Assembly: GCF_900143005.1 (NCBI RefSeq)
Contig: NZ_FRCS01000002.1
Span: 1-64,000, forward strand
Length of the DNA: 64,000 nt
Reading direction: 5' to 3'
Source of the DNA: Cryptosporangium aurantiacum
Lineage (GTDB): Bacteria > Actinomycetota > Actinomycetes > Mycobacteriales > Cryptosporangiaceae
Of the stretch, positions 51,108 through 59,955 are shown piece by piece (positions within the stretch are counted from its first letter, which is position 1; every line of letters starts with the position of its first letter). The notes under the pieces are model-generated. The model had not been told where the DNA came from, made no database searches, and was given only the letters and a program-made list of their open reading frames with translations. Made by a program: the position numbers and the translations under genes.

Positions 51108-52082
51108 ATGGCGAACACAAGTGAGCGGACTCTGCGGCTGCTGTCGCTGCTGCAGACGCATCGGTACTGGCCAGGCGGCGATCTAGCCGACCGCCTGGGG
51201 GTCAGCGAGCGCACCCTGCGCCGGGACGTCGACCGGCTGCGCGAGCTGGGCTACCCGGTCGACGCGAGCCGGGGGGTGGCGGGCGGATACCAACTCCGGT
51301 CGGGGACCGTGATGCCGCCGCTGCTGCTGGACGACGAGGAAGCGGTGGCGATCGCGGTGGGGCTGCGTACCGCGGCCGGTGGTGCGGTCGAGGGGATCGA
51401 GGAGACGTCGGTCCGCGCGTTGACGAAGGTGATCCAGGTGATGCCGCCGCGGCTCCGGCGCCGGGTCGAGGCACTGCGCTCCTACACCGTGCCGGGGGTC
51501 TTCACCAGTGGACCGGTGGTGGACGCACAGGCGCTCGCGGTGATCGCCAGCGCGTGCCGGGACGACGAGCGGCTGCGGTTCGACTACACCGCGCGCGGTG
51601 CGGAGCGCACGACGCGGCTGGTGGAGCCGCACCGGCTGGTCTCGCTCGGCCGCCGCTGGTATTTGGTGGCGTGGGACACCGAGCGCGGCGACTGGCGGAC
51701 GTTCCGCGTCGACCGGCTGGTCGACCCGCGGCCGACCGGCGCCCGGTTCCGGCAGCGCGAACTGCCTGCGGACGACGCGGCCGCGTTCGTCAAGCGGCGG
51801 CTGAACGAGCGTCCGCACCGGTACACGATCGAGGTCGTCGTGAACGCGCCGGAGAACGCCGTCCGGATGGCGTTCGGACGCGAGGCCGACGTGACCGAGA
51901 CCGAACCCGGGGTCTGCCGGGTGGCCATCCGGAGCGACTACCTCGAGTGGCCGGTCGCGTCGCTGGGCTGGCTCGGGGGCGAGTTCGAGGTGATCGGTCC
52001 GCCCGAGTTCATCGAGCTGGTGCGCGCGACTGGCGAACGGTACGTCAGAGCCGTCTCACGCCAGCCCCGCGTCGTGGGCTAG
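51108..52082 (+). CDS. WYL domain transcriptional regulator (YafY type)
   Basis: 324 residues. N-terminal helix-turn-helix (ERTLRLLSLLQTHRYWPGGDLADRLGVSERTLRRDVDRL in order), a linker, then a WYL domain (about 140-215: RLRFDYTARGAERTTRLVEPHRLVSLGRRWYLVAWD, with the WYL triplet in RRWYLVAW) and a WCX-like C-terminal domain. Divergent from the ABC-2 exporter operon. The 3' end overlaps the convergent response regulator by 27 bases. Confidence 0.92.
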   Translation: MANTSERTLRLLSLLQTHRYWPGGDLADRLGVSERTLRRDVDRLRELGYPVDASRGVAGGYQLRSGTVMPPLLLDDEEAVAIAVGLRTAAGGAVEGIEETSVRALTKVIQVMPPRLRRRVEALRSYTVPGVFTSGPVVDAQALAVIASACRDDERLRFDYTARGAERTTRLVEPHRLVSLGRRWYLVAWDTERGDWRTFRVDRLVDPRPTGARFRQRELPADDAAAFVKRRLNERPHRYTIEVVVNAPENAVRMAFGREADVTETEPGVCRVAIRSDYLEWPVASLGWLGGEFEVIGPPEFIELVRATGERYVRAVSRQPRVVG

Positions 52083-52736
52083 CAGCGCGACCTGGGTCCG
52101 GTTGTCGAGCCCGAGCTTCACCATCACCCGGGTCAGGTGCGACTTCACGGTCGCCACGCTGAGAAACAGCTCGGCGGCGATCTGCGCGTTCGTCCGGCCG
52201 GTCGCCACCCCGAGCACGATGTCGCGCTCCCGGGGGCTGAGGGTCTCCAGCGCCGCCCGCGCGCGCTCGAACGCCCCGGCCTCCACCGCGACCCGGTCGA
52301 TGAGCTTGCGGGTGACCTGCGGCGAGAGGATCGGGTCGCCGGCCGCGACCCGGAGGATGGCGTCCACCAGCTGGTCGGGCGGGGTGTCCTTGAGCAGGAA
52401 GCCGCCCGCCCCGGCCCGCAACGCCTGCAGCACGTGCTCGTCGGTGTCGAACGTGGTCAGGACGATCACTTCCGGCGCCTCGGGACGACGTCGCAGCCGC
52501 CGGGTAGCGGTCACGCCGTCCACGCCCGGCATCCGGATGTCCATCAGGACGACGTCCGGGGAGTGCGCGCTCACCGCCTCCGGCACCTCGACGCCGTCGC
52601 CGACTGCCCCGACGACCGCGACCGACCGGCCGTTCTTCTCGACGCCGTCCAGCATCAGCGTCAGGCCGGCCCGCACCATCGCGTCGTCGTCGACGATGAG
52701 CACCCGGAGCGGGCGCGCAGGCGTCAGGTCGGCCAC
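52056..52736 (-). CDS. LuxR/NarL-type response regulator
   Basis: 226 residues, GTG start inside the kinase 3' end. Receiver domain with LIVDDDAMVRAG and phospho-acceptor Asp in VVLMDIRMPGVDG; C-terminal LuxR helix-turn-helix LSPRERDIVLGVATGRTNAQIAAELFLSVATVKSHL in order. Partner of the overlapping histidine kinase. Targets unknown; neighbours include the electron-transfer genes and the exporter. Confidence 0.93.
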   Translation of the reverse strand: MADLTPARPLRVLIVDDDAMVRAGLTLMLDGVEKNGRSVAVVGAVGDGVEVPEAVSAHSPDVVLMDIRMPGVDGVTATRRLRRRPEAPEVIVLTTFDTDEHVLQALRAGAGGFLLKDTPPDQLVDAILRVAAGDPILSPQVTRKLIDRVAVEAGAFERARAALETLSPRERDIVLGVATGRTNAQIAAELFLSVATVKSHLTRVMVKLGLDNRTQVALLAHDAGLA

Positions 52737-53911
52737 GGCAGCCGCACCCGCAGCCGGAAGTCGCCGCTCGGGGACAGCCCGTGCTCGATCTCTCCGCGCG
52801 CCAGGCCGACCCGCTCGGTCAGGCCGAGAAGGCCCGTACCGGCGCCCGGCACCACAGCGGCCCCCGGCACCACAGCGGCGCCCGCCGGCACCGGCACCGG
52901 GTTCCGCAGCTCGATCCGCAGCCCCTCCCCCGGCGCGCCGTCGAGCACGACCGTCACCGGCGCTCCGGGCGCGTGCTTCCGCGCGTTCGTCAGGCCCTCC
53001 TGGACGATGCGGTAGGCGGTGCGGCTCACGGCCGCCGGCGGTTCCCCGGTGCCGACGCGGTTGTCGAGAGCGACCGGAGTACCGGCGTCCCGCGACTCGC
53101 CGACCAGCCGGTCCAGGTCACCGAGGGTCGGCTGCGGACGCGTGCCCGTGTCGTCGTCCTCACGCAGCACGCTGATCACCTGACGCAACTCGTCCAGGGC
53201 TTCGTGGACCCCGGTTCGCACCACACCGGCCGCGGCCGACAGCTTCTCCGGCGCCGCGTCCGGACGATATTCGAGCGCACCGGCGTAGGTGGCCAGCAGC
53301 GACAGCCGGTGGGCGAGCACGTCGTGCATCTCGCGGGCGATCCGGGTGCGCTCGGCCAGCCGCGCCTCGGCCACCCGCCGCTCCTGGTCGGCCTCGGCGC
53401 GGCGCGCCCGCTCCCGGAGTGACGCCACCAGCTCCCGGCGGATCCGGCCCACGGTTCCCCAGCCGACCAGCGCGGCGTACGCGACCGTGATCATCACCAG
53501 CCACCACGGGTAGGACAGGCTGGCGCTCGGACGCCACGCACCCTGGACGGCGTGCGCAGCGACCCCGGCGGTACCGATCACCGCGGCCAGCCGGAACGGG
53601 CGGCACTGCGCGACCTGCAGCGCCGCGGCGGACGCGGTAGGGGTCGCGGCCGGCGAGATCACGGCGAGCACGGTCAGGACGGTCGCAGCCGGTACCGGCC
53701 AACGCACCAGAACCGGCATCAGCGCCAAGCCGAGCACGCCGACGAGGACGTCGAGAACGAGCAGGTGGCGGTGGGCTTCCTCGGGGAGGCCGTAGATCGT
53801 CGCGCCGACCAGGAGGGCCATCACGACTAGGACGATGGCCTGGACGAGCAGTCCGGAGCCGCGTCCACGACTCCGGACCTGCCCGGCGTCGGCGCAGGCT
53901 GTGGCGGTCAT
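52724..53911 (-). CDS. Two-component sensor histidine kinase (HisKA_3)
   Basis: 395 residues. Five or six N-terminal membrane segments (20-165), then the HisKA_3 dimerisation helix with phospho-His in REMHDVLAHRLSLL, then an HATPase domain (N-box-like VQEGLTNARKHAPG; GTGLLGLTERVGLA). An in-frame 18-base tandem repeat inserts GAAVVP twice just before the GTGLLG nucleotide-binding loop. No ribosome site precedes the ATG, and a TAGCCT box lies about 10 bases upstream, so the mRNA is probably leaderless. Confidence 0.92.
   Translation of the reverse strand: MTATACADAGQVRSRGRGSGLLVQAIVLVVMALLVGATIYGLPEEAHRHLLVLDVLVGVLGLALMPVLVRWPVPAATVLTVLAVISPAATPTASAAALQVAQCRPFRLAAVIGTAGVAAHAVQGAWRPSASLSYPWWLVMITVAYAALVGWGTVGRIRRELVASLRERARRAEADQERRVAEARLAERTRIAREMHDVLAHRLSLLATYAGALEYRPDAAPEKLSAAAGVVRTGVHEALDELRQVISVLREDDDTGTRPQPTLGDLDRLVGESRDAGTPVALDNRVGTGEPPAAVSRTAYRIVQEGLTNARKHAPGAPVTVVLDGAPGEGLRIELRNPVPVPAGAAVVPGAAVVPGAGTGLLGLTERVGLARGEIEHGLSPSGDFRLRVRLPWPT
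52845..52880. repeat. 18-base tandem repeat inside the kinase gene
   Basis: Two copies of an 18-base unit (shared core CCCGGCACCACAGCGG at 52845 and 52863), encoding GAAVVP twice in the ATP-lid region of the histidine kinase. Copy number could vary by slippage without breaking the frame. Confidence 0.75.
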
Positions 53912-54025
53912 GAGGTCAGGCTAGGTTCGCGATCGGCGCGGCGATACCGACCAAGGTCGAAGCCGGTTCCCACTCCCGAACGAACCGCTTTCGCCGGTTC
54001 GCCGAAGCGGCGGGGGCGCACCCGC

Positions 54026-54214
54026 ATGACCCGCCGACCGTTCCTGATCTGGGGTGTCGTCGCGGCCGTCGTGTTCCTGCTGTCGTCGGTCCCGGCAATG
54101 GCGTCCGGCGTCGCTGCCGCCGACAAGGGCGTCCTGCTCGGCTTGCACTCGGTGGTGTTCGTCGTCCTCGTCGCCGGCTTCCGGCGTACTACGTCAGCTC
54201 GCCCCAGTGGGTGA
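54026..54214 (+). pseudogene. Possible C-terminal fragment of a small membrane protein
   Basis: 62 codons: two hydrophobic segments (FLIWGVVAAVVFLLSSVPAM; GVLLGLHSVVFVVLVAGF) and an Arg-rich tail. The pattern resembles the last two helices of DUF6069-like four-helix proteins, with the first half missing. No ribosome site is clear and it overlaps the ApbE gene end by 26 bases. The rest of this 277-base gap shows nothing else. It could equally be a real small membrane protein. Confidence 0.3.
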
Positions 54215-54995
54215 AGCCCGTCGTGTGGCGGGTGCGGCCGTTCGGCAGGACAGCGAGGGCCTCGACGTCCGGGAGCTCCTCGATCCACGCGAGGCCACGG
54301 TCGGGGCCCATCGCGAATGCCGCCGTCGCGCAGGCGTCGACCCAAGCCAGTCGCGGGCCCACGACCGTCACGCTCGCCAGGGCGTCGGCGGGCGTACCCC
54401 GGTGCGGGTCGACGATGTGCCGCCCCCGCTCGGCGGTGCCCGACGTGGCCACCGCGGCGTCCCGGACGCTGACGACCGCGACCAGCCTGCGGGAACGGAG
54501 CGGGTGGGCGATTCCGACCCGCCACGGGCGCTCTGCGGCCGCCTCGCCGACCACTTGGACGTCACCGCCGCCGTTCACGACGTGGCTGGTCGATCCGGCC
54601 GCGGCGAGCAGGTCGCTGGTCCGCTCGATCGCCCAGCCCTTCACGATGCCGGTCGGGTCGAGGAAGCCGTGCGGCGCCTCGGTGAAGTAACCGTCGCTGG
54701 CCTCGGACGCCTCGCGGACCAGGCCCAGCACCTCGCGGACCTCGGCCGGGCACTCGGCGGGAGTCAGTTCGCCCCGGCTCAGCCGGGAGACGACGCTGCC
54801 CGGCTGGTACGTGGAGAACGTCGCGTCGGCCCAGTGCAACCAGCGGATCGCGGCCTGAACCGCCTCGGGTGTCACGCCGCCGCCGCGGATGTCGAGCGAG
54901 AATACGGTCCCCATGCACTCCTCGACGCGCCGCACGGGCGCCGGGACCGTCGCGATCAGCGCCGGGCTGGCGAACGTCGTCGCGGTCAGCGTCAC
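54189..54995 (-). CDS. apbE: FAD:protein FMN transferase (ApbE)
   Basis: 268 residues, GTG start overlapping the FMN-binding gene stop. Attaches FMN covalently to threonine of target proteins. Family motifs: CMGTVFSLDIRG near the start, HWADATFSTYQPGSVVSRLSRG, DPTGIVKGWAIER, VNGGGDVQV and HIVDPHRGTPA; the Mg-binding Asp is expected in AWVDACATAAFAMG. No signal peptide is evident (actinobacterial ApbE are often lipoproteins or cytoplasmic). Its target is almost certainly the adjacent FMN-binding protein. Confidence 0.92.
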   Translation of the reverse strand: MTLTATTFASPALIATVPAPVRRVEECMGTVFSLDIRGGGVTPEAVQAAIRWLHWADATFSTYQPGSVVSRLSRGELTPAECPAEVREVLGLVREASEASDGYFTEAPHGFLDPTGIVKGWAIERTSDLLAAAGSTSHVVNGGGDVQVVGEAAAERPWRVGIAHPLRSRRLVAVVSVRDAAVATSGTAERGRHIVDPHRGTPADALASVTVVGPRLAWVDACATAAFAMGPDRGLAWIEELPDVEALAVLPNGRTRHTTGFTHWGELT

Positions 54996-55480
54996 AGCCC
55001 CGCCTGGTCGAGCGCGCTTTGCAGGGACTCCTTGTAGCTCTCCGTGGTGAACGTCGCGCCCGAGACAGTGTCGACGTCGGCGCTGTTCGCGTCGAGCGTC
55101 GCCTGCTGCAGCTTGGGCAGCGCGTTGCCCGCGATCTGCTCGGACTTCTTGTCCTTGGGGTTCAGCGCGGCGATCTCGACCTTGGTGATCGAGGTGCCGG
55201 ACACCGTGACCCTGACCTGGAGCGACTCGTACGGGTTGGTCGCGACCTTGCCGGTCGCGGTCTTCGGCGCGCCGTCGGCAGGAGCGTCCCCAGCCGGAGC
55301 GTCCCCAGCCGGAGCGTCGGCCTTGGCAGACGGGTCAGCCGCCACCGGCTTCTCGGCCGCCGCAGGCGGAGGCGCCGCCGCCTCCGCGACGGCCTCCGAG
55401 GGCGCCAGGTTGGCCTTCAGGCCGATCAACCCACCGAGACCGGCAACGGTTCCGAGCAGGGCGTACAGGAATCGACGCAC
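54992..55480 (-). CDS. FMN-binding domain protein, flavinylation target
   Basis: 162 residues from a GTG with AGGAG eight bases upstream. An N-terminal membrane/signal helix (RRFLYALLGTVAGLGGLIGL), an Ala/Pro-rich linker and an FMN-binding domain whose flavinylation motif is DTVSGATFTTESYKESLQ; the Thr of SGAT is the expected attachment site. The linker contains two and a half 15-base repeats (55281-55317) coding AGDAP units. It carries electrons outside the membrane, receiving them from the ferric-reductase-like protein encoded upstream. Confidence 0.9.
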   Translation of the reverse strand: MRRFLYALLGTVAGLGGLIGLKANLAPSEAVAEAAAPPPAAAEKPVAADPSAKADAPAGDAPAGDAPADGAPKTATGKVATNPYESLQVRVTVSGTSITKVEIAALNPKDKKSEQIAGNALPKLQQATLDANSADVDTVSGATFTTESYKESLQSALDQAGL

Positions 55481-55490
55481 GAAGGTGCTC

Positions 55491-56873
55491 CTAGAACTCG
55501 AACGACTCGTGGTGAACCCGGCGGCGCGCGACACCGGCGTCGCGAAGCGCCTCCCGCGTCGCCGCGATCAGCGACTCCGGCCCGCAGAGGTAGACGTCGT
55601 GGTGCTTCAGGTTCGGCACCAGCCACTCCAGTTGCTCGGCGCCGAGGGGGTCGCCGCCGAGCTGCTCACGGGTGCCGACGAGGTAATGCACCCGGGCGCC
55701 GCGGTCGAACGCGATCTCCTCGATCTCCGCGCGCAGCACCAGGTCGGACATGTGCCGGGCCCGGTAGATCAGCGTGATGTCGCCGGGGCGGCCGGGCAGC
55801 GTCTCCAGCAGCGCCCGCAGCGGTGTGATGCCGACACCCGCCCCGATCAGCAGCACCTTCCGGCGGCGGCGGACACCGCCGGTGAACGCGCCGTACGGGC
55901 CGCTGGCCATGACCTTGGTGCCGGGCTGCAGCCGGGCGAGCTGCCGGCTGTGACCGCCGGCCTCCTTGACCGTGATCCGCAGACGCCCACCGGACACCGG
56001 CGCCGACAGCGAGTACGGGTTCGACGCCCACCAGCCCTCGGACGTCAGGAACCGCCACCGGAAGAACTGACCGGGCTCGGCCTTGAGGTCCTGCAGGTGC
56101 CGCCCGGTGAGGTACACCGAGACGACGTCCGGCCCCTCCATCCGGACGCCCTCCACCTCCAGCCGGTGCCGGAACGCCTGCCGGACCGGGGTGACCACGC
56201 GGTACCAGATGAGCAGCACGGTGACCACGCCGTACAGCGTCGACCAGGCGATCTGCGCGGGCTTGTTGCCGACGAAATCGGCGCCGGTCGAGAACTGGTG
56301 CAGGAACGAGAGCGCGATCGCCAGGTAGGTGCCGAGGTGGATCAGGTGCCAGGCCTCGTAGCTCATCCGCTTGCGGGCCGCGCGGGCCGAGACGGCGCCG
56401 ATCGTGACGAACAGCCCGGCGCCGATCGTCGCGTAGAGGACGTCCGGGTAGTCGCGCAGCAGCGAGAGGCCCTGCCCGACCACCGACGTCCGGGCCGTGA
56501 CCGCGTAGCCCCAGGTGATCAGCAGCCCGTGGGCGATCAGCATGCTGACCGTGTACCGGCCGCCCATCGCGTGCCAGCGGGTCAGGCGGTCGGTGCCGAT
56601 GCCTCGCTCCAGCGCCGGCACCCGCGCCATCAGGCCGAGCAGGATGATCGCGCCGTAGCCGGCGAGCAGGCCGGTGATCCGTCCGGCGTGGGTCAGGTAG
56701 TCCCCCAGACCGGAGATCGTGGTGGTGTTCGTCCACCAGAGTCCGAGGACGGCGACAGCACCGGCGCCGATACCCACCAGGACCGGCGTAGGTCCGACCC
56801 GTAACGCGGGAGCACGACCCGCCGGCGCTCGGACCCCGTGCGCCGGCACGTACTGGTTCAACGTGGCGGTCAT
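55491..56873 (-). CDS. Ferric reductase-like transmembrane ferredoxin-NAD(P) reductase
   Basis: 460 residues. An N-terminal ferric-reductase-like membrane domain (about 35-215) contains haem-ligand candidate histidines in RWHAMGGRYTVSMLIAHG and AWHLIHLGTYLAIALSFLHQF. The C-terminal half is a ferredoxin-reductase type FAD/NAD module (PGQFFRWRFL; SNPYSLSAP; LLIGAGVGITPLRALLE; YLCGPESL). Likely moves electrons from NAD(P)H across the membrane to the FMN-binding protein. AGGAGG precedes the ATG by 8 bases. First gene of the three-gene operon. Confidence 0.9.
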   Translation of the reverse strand: MTATLNQYVPAHGVRAPAGRAPALRVGPTPVLVGIGAGAVAVLGLWWTNTTTISGLGDYLTHAGRITGLLAGYGAIILLGLMARVPALERGIGTDRLTRWHAMGGRYTVSMLIAHGLLITWGYAVTARTSVVGQGLSLLRDYPDVLYATIGAGLFVTIGAVSARAARKRMSYEAWHLIHLGTYLAIALSFLHQFSTGADFVGNKPAQIAWSTLYGVVTVLLIWYRVVTPVRQAFRHRLEVEGVRMEGPDVVSVYLTGRHLQDLKAEPGQFFRWRFLTSEGWWASNPYSLSAPVSGGRLRITVKEAGGHSRQLARLQPGTKVMASGPYGAFTGGVRRRRKVLLIGAGVGITPLRALLETLPGRPGDITLIYRARHMSDLVLRAEIEEIAFDRGARVHYLVGTREQLGGDPLGAEQLEWLVPNLKHHDVYLCGPESLIAATREALRDAGVARRRVHHESFEF

Positions 56874-56943
56874 GGCTATGGCCTCCTGTGCCGTCTTGTA
56901 AAAAAGGCACGGGGCGCACGAGGGGGAAGTTCAGGTCGCGGCC

Positions 56944-57942
56944 TTAAGAAAACCTAGGAACGCACGATTCCCGTTCGACGAGGTGTACCGGGAGCACCGT
57001 GAGGCGCCGCAGACGTCGTCCCGGCTGGTCGATCCGGTCGAACAGCCGCGTCGCCGCGAACCGGCCCAGCGCCTCCGGGTCCTGGTCGACGACGGTCAGC
57101 GCGGGCCGCAGCGAGCCGGCCAGCGGGAAGTCGCCGAAGCTGACCAGCGCCACGTCGGTGCGGCCGAGGCGTTGCAGCGCCGGGACGATCGCGATCGAGC
57201 ACTTCGGGTTCGAGGAGAGGATCGCGGTGGGCGGGTTCGGGCCGGCCAGTACCTCGGCGGCGTCCTCCCCCGCGGCAGTGCCGCCCGCGCCGGCGAACCG
57301 CACCAGGTCCTCGTCGGGCTCGATGCCCGCCTCGCGCAGCGCCGCGTAGTACCCGTCGAGCCTGCGGCGGGTCGTCGCGATCTGCACCTCATCGCCGATG
57401 TACGCGATCCGGCGGTGGCCGTGCCCGATCAGGTGCGCGGTGGCGGCCTGTGCGCCGCCGACGTCGTCCTCGACCACGGTGTCAGCGGTCAGCTTGCGCG
57501 GCGGCCGGTCGATGAACACCAGCGACGTGCGGGCCTTCCACGGCTCCAAGTAGGACTGGTCTGCGCTGACCGGCGTCGAGATCAGGCCGGCGATCTGGCG
57601 GCCGAGCAGCGCTTCCACGCCCGCGCGCTCCAGCGTCCCGTCGGTGCCGAGGCTGGTGACGAACGTGGCGACGCCACGCCCCCGCGCCACTTGCTCCACG
57701 GTGTGCGTCACCGCGGCGAAGAACGGGTCCGAGATGTCCGGCACCGCGACGCCGATCGCCGGGTCGCGTCCGAATCGGAACGTGCGGGCCAGCAGGTTGG
57801 GCGTGTACCGCAGCTCGGCGATCGCCTCCTCGACTCGCCTGCGGACGTCGTCGGAGACGTACCGGTCGTTGTTGACCACACGGGACACCGTTTTTGCGCT
57901 GACCCCGGCGCGATCGGCGACCTGCCGCATGGTGACCAACAC
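56944..57942 (-). CDS. LacI family regulator
   Basis: 332 residues. N-terminal LacI helix-turn-helix (RQVADRAGVSAKTVSRVVNND) and hinge (YTPNLLARTF), then a periplasmic-binding-protein-like sensor domain (IGVAVPDISDPFFAAVTHTVE). Start is GTG, TTG or ATG within the first five codons. Divergent from a ribose-type ABC importer across a 124-base gap with three ACCGGT palindromes. Presumably a sugar-responsive repressor of that importer. Confidence 0.92.
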   Translation of the reverse strand: MLVTMRQVADRAGVSAKTVSRVVNNDRYVSDDVRRRVEEAIAELRYTPNLLARTFRFGRDPAIGVAVPDISDPFFAAVTHTVEQVARGRGVATFVTSLGTDGTLERAGVEALLGRQIAGLISTPVSADQSYLEPWKARTSLVFIDRPPRKLTADTVVEDDVGGAQAATAHLIGHGHRRIAYIGDEVQIATTRRRLDGYYAALREAGIEPDEDLVRFAGAGGTAAGEDAAEVLAGPNPPTAILSSNPKCSIAIVPALQRLGRTDVALVSFGDFPLAGSLRPALTVVDQDPEALGRFAATRLFDRIDQPGRRLRRLTVLPVHLVERESCVPRFS

Positions 57943-57983
57943 GTTCTCCTGCCTGGTGGGTGAGCGGATGGTACCGACTTCCT

Positions 57984-58053
57984 GACACCGGTGACATCCG
58001 TTACCGGTTCGTTACAAGTCACCGGTGACAGTGACGCAGGACACGCCTAATGT
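57984..58053 (+). promoter_or_regulatory. LacI operator array and promoter of the sugar importer
   Basis: Three ACCGGT-centred palindromes: GACACCGGTGAC at 57984, ACCGGT at 58003 and the perfect GTCACCGGTGAC at 58018-58029. The last overlaps a -35 box GTGACA (58025-58030), which is followed after 17 bases by -10 TAATGT (58048-58053). The ATG at 58067 lies close to the expected transcript start, so the leader is very short. Binding at the third site would block the promoter directly. Confidence 0.65.
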
Positions 58054-58066
58054 GCGTTAACACCGC

Positions 58067-58843
58067 ATGAACGGGGTGATCCGGTTGCCATCACCACTCC
58101 TCGAGGCACGGGGCCTCAATCGCAGCTTCGGACACGTGAGAGCCCTCCGAGACGTCGACTTCGAGGTGTACTCCGGCGAGGTCACCGCGCTGATCGGCGA
58201 CAACGGCGCCGGCAAGTCCACACTCGTCAAGGCGCTGTCGGGCAATTTGGAGCTGGACTCGGGCGAGCTGTCGTTCGAGGGAAAGCCGGTGCGGATCGAC
58301 ACGCCGCAGCAGGCGTCCGCATTAGGCATGGAGGTCGTTTACCAGGACCTCGCGCTCGCGCCCCACCTCAACCCGGTGCAGAACATGTTCCTGGGCCGGG
58401 AGGTCCCCCGCCGCGGCCTGCTCGGCCGGTTCGGCTTCCTGGACGAGAAGGCGATGCGTGCCCGGGCGGAGAAGGGCTTCGCCGAACTCGGCGGAACGGT
58501 CCGCGCCCTGGGCGCCCCGGTCGGCTCGATGTCCGGCGGGCAGCGCCAGCAGATCGCGATCGTCCGGGCGATCACCTGGGCGGCCCGGATCGTGTTCCTC
58601 GACGAGCCGACCGCCGCGCTGGGCGTCGTCCAGACCCGGAACGTGCTCGACACGATCAAACGGGTGCGGGACAAGGGCGTCGCCGTCGTCCTGATCTCGC
58701 ACTCGATGCCCGAGGTGATCGAGGTCGCCGACCGGATCCAGGTTCTCCGGCTCGGCACGCGGGTGGCGACGTATCACGCCGCCGAGACCGACGTCGACCA
58801 GCTCGTCGGCGCGATGACCGGATCCCTGGAGACGACGCGATGA
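58067..58843 (+). CDS. Sugar ABC ATP-binding protein (single-domain)
   Basis: 258 residues, about half of RbsA-type proteins, which carry two ATPase domains. Walker A GDNGAGKSTLVKAL, Q-loop VYQDLALAPHL, signature MSGGQRQQIAIVRAI, Walker B IVFLDEPTAALG, H-loop ISHSMPEV. The half-size form is common for actinobacterial carbohydrate importers of the CUT2 class, where it would act as a homodimer. Overlaps the permease gene start (ATGA). Confidence 0.92.
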   Translation: MNGVIRLPSPLLEARGLNRSFGHVRALRDVDFEVYSGEVTALIGDNGAGKSTLVKALSGNLELDSGELSFEGKPVRIDTPQQASALGMEVVYQDLALAPHLNPVQNMFLGREVPRRGLLGRFGFLDEKAMRARAEKGFAELGGTVRALGAPVGSMSGGQRQQIAIVRAITWAARIVFLDEPTAALGVVQTRNVLDTIKRVRDKGVAVVLISHSMPEVIEVADRIQVLRLGTRVATYHAAETDVDQLVGAMTGSLETTR

Positions 58844-59925
58844 GCGCGGTCGAGCCGAGCACCACGGCCGAGATCAACGGCGTGGACGAGGCCGTCGAGG
58901 AGGATCAGTCGCTCCTCCAGCGGATCGGCGCGCTGCAGTCGGTGTGGATCCTCGGCGTCCTCCTGGTGATCGTCGTGTTCTTCTCGATCACCGGCGGCGA
59001 CCGCTTCCTCTCCACCAGCAACTTCTCGCAGATCTCGCAGAACGTCGCGGTCTGGGCGGTGATCGCGGTCGGCATGACGTTCGTGATCGTCACGTCCGGC
59101 ATCGACCTCTCGGTGGGCTCGGTACTGGTCTTCTCCTCGGTCATCGCCGCGAAGACGATGGACGCCGCCGGCGGCGAGGGGTACGGGGTGGCGGCGCTCG
59201 GCATCCTGGCCGCGCTGGTGTCCGGCCTGGGCTGGGGCCTGATCAACGGCTTCCTAGTGGCGAAGGCGAAGGTCCCGCCGCTGATCGTCACGCTCGGCAC
59301 GCTGTCGGTCGCGCTGGGGCTGGCTCAGGTGATCACCGGCGGCATCGACATCCGGGCCGTGCCGGAGGTGATGACCGACTACAACACGTACATCAAGATC
59401 GCCGGCATCCCGGCGCTGCCGTTCACCGCGTTCGTCGTCGTGGTAGTCGGCGGGGTGATCCTCCACCGGACGCGGTTCGGCCGCTACACGTACGCGGTCG
59501 GGTCGAACGAGCTCGCCGCCCGGCGGGTGGGCGTCCGCGTCGACCGGCACCTGATCAAGGTCTACGCGCTGGCCGGGCTGCTGTCGGGTTTCGCGGCGGT
59601 GCTCGCGCTCGCGCAGTACGGCACGACGACGATCGCCGGTCAGTCGCTCACCAACCTCAACGTGATCGCCGCCGTGGTCATCGGCGGTACCTCGATTTTC
59701 GGCGGCGAGGGATCGATTTTCGGCACCGTGGTCGGGCTGTTCATCCCGGCCGTTCTGCAGGCGGGCTTCGTCATCATCGGCGTCGAGCCGTTCTGGCAGG
59801 GCGTCGCCGTGGGCACGGTCCTGATCGCCGCCGTCTACTTCGACCAGAGCCGCCGGGCCGCCGCTGCCCGCGGCTCCGGCGCCAAGCGCTCCTCCCTGCG
59901 GTCAGTGCTGCTTCGCAACCGGTAA
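58840..59925 (+). CDS. RbsC-type sugar ABC permease
   Basis: 361 residues, eight to ten helices. CUT2 permease signatures: FVIVTSGIDLSVGSVLVFSSV, PPLIVTLGTLSVALG and the C-terminal VIGGTSIFGGEGSIFGTVVG. An N-terminal extension of about 35 acidic residues precedes the first helix. Coupled to the ATPase gene; 30 bases before the binding-protein gene. Confidence 0.93.
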   Translation: MSAVEPSTTAEINGVDEAVEEDQSLLQRIGALQSVWILGVLLVIVVFFSITGGDRFLSTSNFSQISQNVAVWAVIAVGMTFVIVTSGIDLSVGSVLVFSSVIAAKTMDAAGGEGYGVAALGILAALVSGLGWGLINGFLVAKAKVPPLIVTLGTLSVALGLAQVITGGIDIRAVPEVMTDYNTYIKIAGIPALPFTAFVVVVVGGVILHRTRFGRYTYAVGSNELAARRVGVRVDRHLIKVYALAGLLSGFAAVLALAQYGTTTIAGQSLTNLNVIAAVVIGGTSIFGGEGSIFGTVVGLFIPAVLQAGFVIIGVEPFWQGVAVGTVLIAAVYFDQSRRAAAARGSGAKRSSLRSVLLRNR

Positions 59926-59955
59926 GCCTCCTTGATCGGAATGGGAAGGTCTGCA

